From the NCBI GenBank assembly GCA_029210905.1, contig JARGGF010000162.1, positions 1 through 7,942 of the forward strand: a stretch of DNA of 7,942 bases, read 5' to 3'. The notes below the pieces were generated by a model. It was not told the origin of the DNA. It saw only the letters and a program-made list of their open reading frames with translations, and did not search any database. Shown piece by piece: positions 1 to 7,098 of the stretch. The stretch is from Bacteroidales bacterium (GTDB taxonomy: Bacteria; Bacteroidota; Bacteroidia; Bacteroidales; NBLH01). Position numbers and translations under genes: made by a program. Numbering within the stretch: the stretch's first letter is position 1; each line of letters starts with the position of its first letter.

Positions 1-105
1 TTAATAGGAACCATTGGCTTTGGCTTTTCAAGACCAGTTGCTTCAAACCAAACGGAAGAAGGCAAAGCCAAAAACCGCAGGGTGGAAATGAGGTTTGTGG
101 ATTAG
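1..105 (+). CDS. OmpA-family protein, C-terminal end only (5' truncated by window)
   Basis: The first 34 codons of frame 1 read through to a TAG stop at 103-105. They end in a segment containing GFGFSRPVASNQTEEGKAKN followed by RRVEMRFVD. A Pro, an Asn-x-Thr and then a Gly-(Lys/Arg)-Ala-x-Asn-Arg-Arg-Val-Glu stretch is the C-terminal signature of the OmpA peptidoglycan-binding domain (PF00691). The NRRVE arginine belongs to the part of the fold that contacts diaminopimelate. The protein is therefore probably an outer-membrane or periplasmic protein anchored to peptidoglycan. The N-terminal part, which would show whether a barrel, TPR or PD40 repeats precede this domain, lies outside the window. 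The gene converges on the AAA+ ATPase gene, with a hairpin terminator between them. Confidence 0.85.
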   Translation, partial: LIGTIGFGFSRPVASNQTEEGKAKNRRVEMRFVD

Positions 106-141
106 TTTTTTGAAATGGAATTTTACAGATAAAAATTAAAA

Positions 142-172
142 AACCGGAGAATTGGAGTCTCCGGTTCTTTTT
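142..172. terminator. Bidirectional intrinsic terminator between convergent genes
   Basis: Arms AACCGGAGA (142-150) and TCTCCGGTT (158-166) are perfect 9-bp complements around a 7-nt loop. On the + strand a T-run follows at 168-172. On the - strand the A-rich stretch 131-141 becomes a T-rich tail after the same hairpin. It lies 37 bp after the OmpA-family stop and about 50 bp after the stop of the AAA+ gene, so it can end transcription from both sides. Confidence 0.85.
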
Positions 173-216
173 ATCATCATTGCATAAAACAATCTTCATC
201 AATCTATCAATCCATC

Positions 217-2835
217 TTATCTAAACCCCAACGACCTCTTTTCCTTAGTTTCGTCATCTACTTTAATGTCTTGCAGATCAACAGCTGAAACCTGCGCCAT
301 CATACTTTCAGTTCTTTCTTCAGCTGGTAATGAGGCCATTCTAAGGTTCTGTTTTTTTACAGCCTGTTCTACTATTTTTCTTACAGAACGGGCATTTCCA
401 AAGTATTTATCGCGACTGGCATACAATTGTTGCAGGTAAGCATTTAGGTGTTTCTCAGCAGATTCATCGGGTATTAAACCCTCTACGGCAAACATCGACA
501 AGGCTATTTTATAGAGAGTATCTACACTGTAATCATAAAAATGCCATATTCTGTCAAAACGTGATTTCAAACCCGGATTTGCATGAAGAAATACATCCAT
601 ATTGTCAGGATAACCAGCTGCAATTACTGCAAATTTGCCCCTTTCGTCTTCCATTGTTTTTAAAATTACCTCAACAGCTTCTTTCCCAAAGTCGTTTTGG
701 CCACCGTCAGTCAGTGCATAGGCTTCATCTATGAACAACACGCCTCCCATGGCTTCGTTAAGCTTATCTTTTGTTTTTAGTGCTGTTTGGCCTACATAGC
801 CTGCGATTAAGCCTTCCCGTCCGGTCTCAACCACATGTCCACGTTCCAATAAACCAAGTGCTTTATATATTTTACCTATTATCCGGGCAAGTGTTGTTTT
901 TCCTGTTCCGGGGTTGCCTGTGAAAATGGTATGAATCGAAAACTTATTTAAAACATCTTTTCCTGTTTCACGATAATAACGAACCAATTTTACGAGATCA
1001 TTTACTTCGTTTTTTATATGGTTCATACCGACCAACTGATTTAATTCACTGGTTGCAATTTTCAGTAAATCTTCATCGATTGGTATTCGTATCTCTTTTT
1101 TAGCCTGTATTGACTTTATGCTTTTTACATCATCTAATGTAATGGTAGAAAGCGTTTTGCTGGATAATTTTTTTACATTTGGGTTTTTAATTAACCGCAA
1201 GCCAAGGTTCATCTTTGCCTCATCAATAAGTGCATAGGCAAAACGTGCATTACCAAAGGTATGATCCCTGTCGCGATATGCATCAATCAATAGTTTGTTA
1301 ATAAACTCCTTAGCATCAGGCATTACATTTACATGACGTTTTGTGGCTGCAAAATCTGCAATTGATATAAGCTCATCCGGCGTATAATCCTCGAAATGGA
1401 AATAATACTTAAACCTTGATTTTAAACCTGGGTTAAAATCGGTAAACATTTGCATTTCTTTTGGATACCCTGCTGCCATAATTGCAATATCACCAGGCCC
1501 ATCAGACATTTCTTTAATTAATACTTCTATCACCTCACGGCCATAATCTTTAGTGTCTTCCTTTGACCTAACCAAGGCATACGCCTCATCAATAAACAAA
1601 ATTCCACCACGGGCTTTTTCAATGTTCTCTCTTACTTTTGGCGCAGTTTGACCAATAAATTCGCCTACTAAATCAGCCCTGTCTACTTCATGGACATGGC
1701 CTTTGGACAGGAGTCCCATTTTTTGGTAAATCTTTCCTAGAAGCTTAACGACTGTAGTTTTACCTGTGCCCGGATTCCCTGTAAAAACACTATGCAGCGA
1801 AATCTTTTCATCGTCCTGCAATCCCTTTTCTTTTCTTAGTTTAAGAAATTCAATATAATCAATATGTTCTTTGATTTGCCCTTTTACGTTCTCAAGACCA
1901 ATAAGTTCTTCAAGGCTTTGCATTATTTCTTCAATACTCTTTTCCTCTTCTTCGGTGCTTTTGGTAATTGATACATTTAGCTCAGAATGTGTTGTTGTGC
2001 TGAATTTGCTTGTACCAACCACATCTGCTTCCCCCATTTCAAAAGGGAGGGCAGCAACAAGCGTATCCATAAATACAAATTCAACAGTATATTTATCATC
2101 CTTCCATGAGCCCGGCTCATCATTGCCCCACCCACGCTGATAAGTAAGCATGCTGCCTTTTTTATCTTTATCAACAAAATAAAGACTTTCTATCTGGGCT
2201 TTAAATTGCCCTGCATCATCGTAAAAGTTTAAGAAAAATTCAAAATTCCAGTCAGAATTTGTTTTGTTTTTGATGTTCAGTTCAACCCAAACGTATTTGG
2301 TTTCGGTTTTATTAAATGCTACCAAATAAGTTTTATTATCCTTTTTCCAGGCATCTGAAGGTCCGGTGTAGAATTTAATTGAATCAATATCAAAATAAGG
2401 ATTGTTCTTAATGGTAACCTCGCCAACATCCTCAATAAAGAATTTCTGAGAGCCGATCATTTTACCATCAATGTAAGCTTCAACAACGTAATCTCCTCGT
2501 TTCCAGAATCCTCCTTTGTTTTCAACGCCCCAGCTTTTGTAAACCTGTACCTCGTTCTGATCTTTTTTTATATCCAAATCATCATCAAGGGAACAAATTT
2601 CTTTTCTCTTTCCCCGCTGAACATCAAAGGCTTTTATACTCACCTTTCCTTTCCAGTCTTCCTCATCGAATAATTTATTGTAAAAGGTGAGCTCCCATCT
2701 TATGTAGCTGACCTCAGCTTTGTCAAAAACCCTTCTATACTTTTTTGTTGAATTAGCCATCCATTCGGCAGAAGAATACACTTTCAAGGATTTAAATTTG
2801 AAAGGATCTCCGTATTTATAATCATCTTTTGACAT
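217..2835 (-). CDS. Tandem CbxX/CfqX-type AAA+ ATPase with duplicated N-terminal domain
   Basis: An 872-aa protein with no signal peptide, so probably cytoplasmic. Residues about 11-138 and 146-268 are two similar beta-rich domains (both keep Y-x-x-x-W-G, then G-x-W-K-x-x-x-Y-x-V-E) that I cannot assign to a named family. A Ser/Thr- and Glu-rich linker (about 269-305) leads to two AAA+ modules. Module 1 has Walker A GNPGTGKT (353-360), Walker B FIDEA (414-418), NPGLKSRF with the likely arginine finger (468-475) and an FGNAR sensor-2-like motif (527-531). Module 2 has the same motifs at 640-647, 701-705, 753-760 and 812-816. Pore-loop-like segments are FIGQTAPK (393-400) and YVGQTALK (680-687). 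Both look catalytically intact. The family (CbbX, SpoVK, EccA) remodels protein complexes using ATP; the substrate here is unknown. The start at 2833-2835 is the first ATG and is followed at once by the first repeat. The gene is transcribed alone, divergent from the propeller gene. Confidence 0.9.
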   Translation of the reverse strand: MSKDDYKYGDPFKFKSLKVYSSAEWMANSTKKYRRVFDKAEVSYIRWELTFYNKLFDEEDWKGKVSIKAFDVQRGKRKEICSLDDDLDIKKDQNEVQVYKSWGVENKGGFWKRGDYVVEAYIDGKMIGSQKFFIEDVGEVTIKNNPYFDIDSIKFYTGPSDAWKKDNKTYLVAFNKTETKYVWVELNIKNKTNSDWNFEFFLNFYDDAGQFKAQIESLYFVDKDKKGSMLTYQRGWGNDEPGSWKDDKYTVEFVFMDTLVAALPFEMGEADVVGTSKFSTTTHSELNVSITKSTEEEEKSIEEIMQSLEELIGLENVKGQIKEHIDYIEFLKLRKEKGLQDDEKISLHSVFTGNPGTGKTTVVKLLGKIYQKMGLLSKGHVHEVDRADLVGEFIGQTAPKVRENIEKARGGILFIDEAYALVRSKEDTKDYGREVIEVLIKEMSDGPGDIAIMAAGYPKEMQMFTDFNPGLKSRFKYYFHFEDYTPDELISIADFAATKRHVNVMPDAKEFINKLLIDAYRDRDHTFGNARFAYALIDEAKMNLGLRLIKNPNVKKLSSKTLSTITLDDVKSIKSIQAKKEIRIPIDEDLLKIATSELNQLVGMNHIKNEVNDLVKLVRYYRETGKDVLNKFSIHTIFTGNPGTGKTTLARIIGKIYKALGLLERGHVVETGREGLIAGYVGQTALKTKDKLNEAMGGVLFIDEAYALTDGGQNDFGKEAVEVILKTMEDERGKFAVIAAGYPDNMDVFLHANPGLKSRFDRIWHFYDYSVDTLYKIALSMFAVEGLIPDESAEKHLNAYLQQLYASRDKYFGNARSVRKIVEQAVKKQNLRMASLPAEERTESMMAQVSAVDLQDIKVDDETKEKRSLGFR

Positions 2836-2865
2836 AATTGAGTTTTTAAAAATTGGACTATATTA

Positions 2866-2878
2866 TTTCCAGTGGAAA
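2866..2878. promoter_or_regulatory. 13-nt palindrome at the predicted AAA+ transcription start
   Basis: TTTCCA-G-TGGAAA is a perfect inverted repeat with one central base. It abuts the candidate -7 box on its downstream side and is centred near the expected transcription start of the AAA+ gene. That is where a repressor operator would sit. It has no T-run and is too short to be a terminator. Confidence 0.35.
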
Positions 2879-2886
2879 CAAAAATA
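2879..2886 (-). promoter_or_regulatory. Candidate -7 box for the AAA+ gene
   Basis: Read on the - strand the sequence is TATTTTTG, an exact match to the Bacteroidota -7 consensus TAnnTTTG. It lies 43 bp upstream of the ATG at 2835, which would give a leader of about 35-40 nt. The nearest upstream TTTG on the - strand (2922-2919) is 32 bp away, too far for a normal -33 element, so the match is only half convincing. Confidence 0.35.
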
Positions 2887-3007
2887 AATAAAATGATGAA
2901 TAAATTAGGATATTTTGACAAATAGAACATTAATTTTACTAAGGGGTGCATATCCTTGTCTACTGAATCCTTTTACTTTTTGAGTAAGCTTTTATTGTAA
3001 AGTTGTT

Positions 3008-3042
3008 TTTGTATACAAATAGTCAAATTAATCTTTAATTTG
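3008..3042. promoter_or_regulatory. Two adjacent inverted repeats upstream of the propeller gene
   Basis: TTTGTATACAAA (3008-3019) is a perfect 12-bp palindrome. Four bases later, CAAATTAA-TCT-TTAATTTG (3024-3042) is a perfect 8-bp inverted repeat with a 3-nt spacer. Both lie 46-80 bp upstream of the ATG at 3088, inside the divergent intergenic region. They could be regulator binding sites. AT-rich DNA produces such palindromes by chance fairly often, so confidence is modest. I could not place a well-spaced -33/-7 pair for the propeller gene. Confidence 0.3.
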
Positions 3043-3087
3043 TTATTTTATTGTAGTATTTTTCGGCCTTTTTTTAAATATAATCAT

Positions 3088-4176
3088 ATGTTAAAAGAAA
3101 TTAGTTACAGCATTCTTTTCTTGTTATTTGCAGGTAATTTGATCTCACAAAATGCAATTGGGAATAATATAATTCTTGAAGATGGTTATGAGAGAGTGGT
3201 TAACATAGGGTTAACAGCAAAAATACCGGATAATGAATTGGTGCCTATTATCAATGATAAGAAGGAAGTAATAAAAAATATCAATACAACTATTGATCCT
3301 CCAAAGATTAATGACGTTCGTCAAAATCCTCAGCAAATTATTGATTTGGAGTTAATTCCAAATAACCCGATAAAGCAATTGGAAACGACTTATGATAAGC
3401 GTTTTGATCTTAGTGGGATCACGCTTTTTAATGACAGGGTGTATGTAATTGCAGATAAAGAATGGGACAATCATATATACAGACTGGATACAGGTGCTAC
3501 AAGTTTTAAAGTGATATCGGTAAGAGAATTGTGTATAGACTATGCCACTGATTTTGAAGGAATTGATCGGTGTGATGGTAAATTCTATCTGATTGATGAG
3601 TCGCGAAATAATGTATATATGGGAGAAATGATATCATGCGATTTAGTACAAATTCCTGTTGCCTGGGAAAAATTAAATATTGACAGATCAACCTGGGGAA
3701 ATAAAGGACTTGAAGGTTTAGCTTATGATTGTGAAAAAAAACTATTATATTTGGGAAAAGAACGAGAGCCCAGAAGAATTTTTTTAATTAATCTTACGAA
3801 TAATGAAATTTCTGAACCTTTTGCAGATATTATAAATTCTGATGAAGTTGGTTATGATATTGGTGACATGAAATATGAAAATGGGAATTTATATATTCTT
3901 GAAAGGGGCAGAGGCCTGGTGACCAGGATTGATACGAAAACAAAACAATTTTTTTCCGTTTCTTATCAGCAAATTGTTTTAAAAAACAAACAGCGATTGT
4001 ATAATAATTCAAGCTATAAATTTGGTATGGCCGAGGCACTTATGCTGACAGAAGATCAGATTTGGATAGGACTTGATAACAATGGGGATGAGGTTTCAGA
4101 TTATGGTAAATCTATCGGGCTTAAACCCGGCAACAAACCTGTAATCTTCATTTTTAAACGTCCACAAGGTTTTTAA
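3088..4176 (+). CDS. Exported beta-propeller-like protein (SdiA-regulated / esterase-like phytase type)
   Basis: With the ATG at 3088 the product is 362 aa and begins with a Sec signal peptide: K3, hydrophobic 6-18, likely cleavage before Q21 in NLIS-QNA. An upstream TTG at 3040 would put 16 extra residues before this signal and is rejected. There is no lipobox cysteine. Residues about 22-95 show no recognisable domain. From about 100 the chain repeats short strand patterns, each with a Gly-acidic motif: LSGI (108-111), DFEGID (155-160), GLEGLAYD (207-214), IGDMKY (258-263) and GMAEAL (313-318), plus an acidic loop DNNGDE (330-335). This resembles propeller families PF13449 or PF06977, in which acidic residues line the central channel, often with metal. 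Enzymatic activity is not established. It should be periplasmic or secreted. tldD starts 22 bp after its stop, so the two are probably co-transcribed. Confidence 0.65.
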   Translation: MLKEISYSILFLLFAGNLISQNAIGNNIILEDGYERVVNIGLTAKIPDNELVPIINDKKEVIKNINTTIDPPKINDVRQNPQQIIDLELIPNNPIKQLETTYDKRFDLSGITLFNDRVYVIADKEWDNHIYRLDTGATSFKVISVRELCIDYATDFEGIDRCDGKFYLIDESRNNVYMGEMISCDLVQIPVAWEKLNIDRSTWGNKGLEGLAYDCEKKLLYLGKEREPRRIFLINLTNNEISEPFADIINSDEVGYDIGDMKYENGNLYILERGRGLVTRIDTKTKQFFSVSYQQIVLKNKQRLYNNSSYKFGMAEALMLTEDQIWIGLDNNGDEVSDYGKSIGLKPGNKPVIFIFKRPQGF

Positions 4177-4198
4177 TTTAAAGTACAAAAAAATATAT

Positions 4199-5614
4199 AT
4201 GAATTTACAGGATTATTTAAACTTATTTGGCGTTAGCCAGGAAACTATCAGGCAAGTAATTACAGAAGGATTATCTAAAGGTGGAGATTATTGCGACATT
4301 TTTTTTCAACATTCAAGTTCTGATTATATAGGACTTGAAGATAATGATGTAAACCGCGCCCATTCTAACATTGATTTGGGCGTAGGAATCAGGGTGTTAA
4401 ATGGAAATCAGACGGGTTATTCTTTTACCGAAGTGATTGCACCTGAAACCATGAAAAAAGCTGCACATACTGCTGCAAATATAGCCAATTCAAAAAGCAG
4501 GCTTGAAATCCCTGTCTTTTCTGAGCACAAACCTGCTGATTATTATCGAATTAAAACTCCCTGGGAAAAGGTTGAAATAGATCAGAAGATTCCATATTTG
4601 CAGAGGATTAATCAAAAAGTTTTCAATTTAGATAGTAGGGTAATAAAATCGAAAATATCATTCAATAACAGCACTACCTATATTTTATTTGCCAATTCAG
4701 AAGGGCGGATTACCTATGATTATCAGCCAATGAGCCAGATTTCGGTTTCATGCATAGCTGAACAAAATGGTCAAAGGGAACAGGATAGTTTTAATTTGTC
4801 AGGAAGAAGGGGTATTGAGTTTTTTACTGAGTTAAATATTGAACGCCTTGCAAATGAGGCCGTTAAGCGCACTGTGGCTTTGTTTGAAGCGGGAAAACCT
4901 GAAGCCGGTGAAATGGAAGTTGTACTTGCAGCTGGTAGTTCAGGAATATTATTACACGAAGCAATTGGACATGGCATGGAAGCTGATTTTAACCGAAAGG
5001 AGATTTCTATTTTTTCTGACAAAATTGGAAAAGCTGTTGCCGAAAGCTTTGTAACCATTGTTGATGATGGCACCAATGCTAATGTCAGGGGCTCAATAAA
5101 TATTGACGACGAAGGGAATGACACTGAAAAAACCTATCTTGTGGAAAATGGAATCATGAAAAGTTATCTGCACGACAGGTTAAGTGCTAAACACTATGGG
5201 GTTAAACCAACTGGAAGCGGCAGGAGAGAATCATTCAGGCACATGCCTTTACCACGCATGAGAAATACTTACATGCTGCCTGGTCCACATAAAAAAGATG
5301 AAATTATTGCAAGTGTAAAAAATGGGATTATGGCCGAAACCTTTACAAATGGACAGGTAATGATTGGCGGTGGCGATTTCACGTTTTATGTTAAATCAGG
5401 ATATCTTATCAAAAATGGGAAAATAGAACGTCCGATTAAAGATGTAAATATTATAGGTAATGGACCTGAGGTGCTTAAAAATATTACCATGGTGGCTGAT
5501 GATTTTCAAATGACCGAAGGAGGCTGGACATGTGGAAAAGATGGGCAAGGAGTGCCTGTCTCGATGGGACTGCCTACTGTAAAGGTGAAGCAACTGACCG
5601 TAGGGGGATATTAA
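4199..5614 (+). CDS. tldD: TldD metalloprotease subunit (peptidase family U62 / M103)
   Basis: A 471-aa protein close to E. coli TldD in length, with no signal peptide, so cytoplasmic. The N-terminal region (about 25-230) is the family's substrate-cleft domain. The catalytic motif HEAIGH (253-258, an HExxxH site) follows LAAGSSGILL and is followed by MEADF. Downstream are GSGRRESFRHMPLPRMRNTY (339-358), GGGDFTFYVKSGYLI (390-404) and the C-terminal CGKDGQGVPVSMG (445-457), whose Cys445 matches the position expected for the third metal ligand in TldD. With TldE it should form the TldD/TldE protease, which cleaves unfolded or small peptides such as the microcin B17 leader and CcdA in E. coli. 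The start has an AT-rich leader and no Shine-Dalgarno, usual for Bacteroidota. No substrate peptide gene lies nearby. Confidence 0.95.
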   Translation: MNLQDYLNLFGVSQETIRQVITEGLSKGGDYCDIFFQHSSSDYIGLEDNDVNRAHSNIDLGVGIRVLNGNQTGYSFTEVIAPETMKKAAHTAANIANSKSRLEIPVFSEHKPADYYRIKTPWEKVEIDQKIPYLQRINQKVFNLDSRVIKSKISFNNSTTYILFANSEGRITYDYQPMSQISVSCIAEQNGQREQDSFNLSGRRGIEFFTELNIERLANEAVKRTVALFEAGKPEAGEMEVVLAAGSSGILLHEAIGHGMEADFNRKEISIFSDKIGKAVAESFVTIVDDGTNANVRGSINIDDEGNDTEKTYLVENGIMKSYLHDRLSAKHYGVKPTGSGRRESFRHMPLPRMRNTYMLPGPHKKDEIIASVKNGIMAETFTNGQVMIGGGDFTFYVKSGYLIKNGKIERPIKDVNIIGNGPEVLKNITMVADDFQMTEGGWTCGKDGQGVPVSMGLPTVKVKQLTVGGY

Positions 5615-5725
5615 ATTTAAATTGGAACTCAGACATTAGAAATTTTAGAAAAATATAAAATATAGTGTTGTTTAATGTTCAGTTACAAAGCTGCAAGCAA
5701 ACAGCATCCAGAAAAGATAAACAAG

Positions 5726-7048
5726 ATGATGACAAAAACCGAAAAAGAATCCCTGGCCGATTATATTATTGATCTTGCAAAAAAGAATGGCGCTAATGAA
5801 GTGGCTGTTGATATAAGTTTGGAAAGTGAAGTTAGCTTGCAGTTTCGCGATGGCGAAATTGAGCAATTGCAGGAGTCGCAACAAAGCGGTATTTCCATTA
5901 AGGTGTATGCCGATCATAAATATTCAAGCCATTCTACCAACGATTTAAGAAAAGATGCCCTTAAACAATTTGTTGAGCGGGCCGTAAAATCTACCAGATA
6001 TCTTACAGCGGATAAGTTCAGGGAACTACCTGAGCAGAAGTATTATCCGAAAAACCTAGGTAGGGATCTTAATTTGCTGGATTCTGATTACAAAAATATC
6101 AGTACTGAAGATCGTTTAAACATTGCCAGAGAAATTCATGATCTTGCAAAAGCTGAAAGCGATAAAATTATTTCTGTGGCTGCTGGTTATGGCGATGCCA
6201 TATTTTCAAGTTTTAAAGCACACAGTAATGGTTTTTCAGGGCATAAAGAGGGCACAATTTTTTCAACCGGTGCAGAAGTTACTGTAAAAGATGACGATGC
6301 AAGACCAGAGGATTATTATTGGGTGCAAAGCCGGTTTAAAAATAAGTTTCCATCACCTGAATTTATTGCCAAAAAAGCAGCCCAGGGAGCCCTCAATAAA
6401 ATTGGGCAATCAAAAATTAAGTCAGGAGCCTACAACATGCTGGTTGAAAACAGAGCTGCTATTAAGCTGATTTCTATGCTGTTATCCCCATTGTCAGCTT
6501 CAGCAATTCAGCAGAAAAGTTCTTACCTGGATGGTATGATAGGAAAATCGATTGCCTCAGAGAAACTTAATATTATAGATAATCCATTTATCACAGGTGG
6601 TTTGGGTTCCAGGTTGTTTGATGGTGAAGGCATAGCAGCAAAAGAGCGCACAATAATAAAAGACGGGGTATTGCAGCAATACTATATTGACAGCTACTAT
6701 GGTAAAAAACTCGGTATGGAACCAAATGGAGGTTCCAGCTCAAATCTTATTTTAAATACAGGGAATCAGTCTGTTGATGAGATGATGAATAGGCTTGGAA
6801 ATGGAATTTTCCTAACAGGATTTAATGGAGGTAATTCAAATTCTACAACTGGCGATTTTTCATTTGGTATTTCGGGGTTTTATTTTGAAAATGGGAAGTT
6901 GGCTAAGCCGATAAACGAAATGAACCTCTCCGGAAATGCAAAAGATTTCTGGCAGCAATTGATGGAAGTGGGAAACGATCCTTATCCTTATTCTAAATGG
7001 CTGGTACCTTCACTTGTTTTCGAAGGAGTTAATTTTAGTGGGCTTTAG
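5726..7048 (+). CDS. tldE: TldE/PmbA, non-metal partner of TldD
   Basis: A 440-aa PmbA/TldE homologue that resembles TldD in fold but has no HExxxH motif. At the equivalent point it reads LVENRAAIKLISMLLSPLSA (239-258), then QQKSSYLDG (262-270), FDGEGIAAKERTIIKDG (298-314), TTGDFSFGISGFYFENGK (374-391) and VGNDP (415-419), all typical of PmbA. TldE is known to be required for TldD activity and is thought to complete the substrate channel. I chose the ATG at 5726 (5729 is equally possible) because PmbA proteins begin about 20 residues before the GA-x-EVAV motif. An in-frame ATG at 5675 would add 17 residues that look unlike the family. The gap to tldD is 111 bp, or 60 bp with the longer start, and no separate gene fits in it. 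Confidence 0.93.
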   Translation: MMTKTEKESLADYIIDLAKKNGANEVAVDISLESEVSLQFRDGEIEQLQESQQSGISIKVYADHKYSSHSTNDLRKDALKQFVERAVKSTRYLTADKFRELPEQKYYPKNLGRDLNLLDSDYKNISTEDRLNIAREIHDLAKAESDKIISVAAGYGDAIFSSFKAHSNGFSGHKEGTIFSTGAEVTVKDDDARPEDYYWVQSRFKNKFPSPEFIAKKAAQGALNKIGQSKIKSGAYNMLVENRAAIKLISMLLSPLSASAIQQKSSYLDGMIGKSIASEKLNIIDNPFITGGLGSRLFDGEGIAAKERTIIKDGVLQQYYIDSYYGKKLGMEPNGGSSSNLILNTGNQSVDEMMNRLGNGIFLTGFNGGNSNSTTGDFSFGISGFYFENGKLAKPINEMNLSGNAKDFWQQLMEVGNDPYPYSKWLVPSLVFEGVNFSGL

Positions 7049-7098
7049 GCCGCAAATAAGTTTTTTTATTGCATTTGTATCCGGTTATTTATAGGATT

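Noticed and set aside
190..216. Short repeated CAATC/ATCAATC units just after the AAA+ stop codon
   Set aside because: The units are imperfect and very short, spanning under 30 bp. They look like low-complexity sequence rather than a functional repeat.
1871..2140. 89-codon open frame on the + strand inside the AAA+ gene
   Set aside because: It is antisense to a well-supported coding region with clear domain motifs, and its translation shows no recognisable domain. It is a shadow of the real gene, as are the shorter antisense frames in the propeller, tldD and tldE genes.
3040..3087. TTG start extending the propeller protein by 16 residues
   Set aside because: The extension precedes a normal signal peptide that begins at the ATG at 3088, and the TTG lies within the inverted repeat at 3024-3042.
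4199..7048. A RiPP or microcin-type maturation cluster around TldD/TldE
   Set aside because: No precursor peptide, modification enzyme or export gene is visible in the window, and TldD/TldE are widespread outside such clusters.
7041..7051. GGC-TTTAG-GCC hairpin at the tldE stop codon with a later T-run
   Set aside because: The stem is only 3 bp and the T-run begins about 10 bases after it, so it cannot be supported as a terminator.
7069..7098. TTG start extending the barrel protein by 10 residues
   Set aside because: The ATG at 7099 gives a standard signal peptide with two early arginines, and the extension would only displace it.
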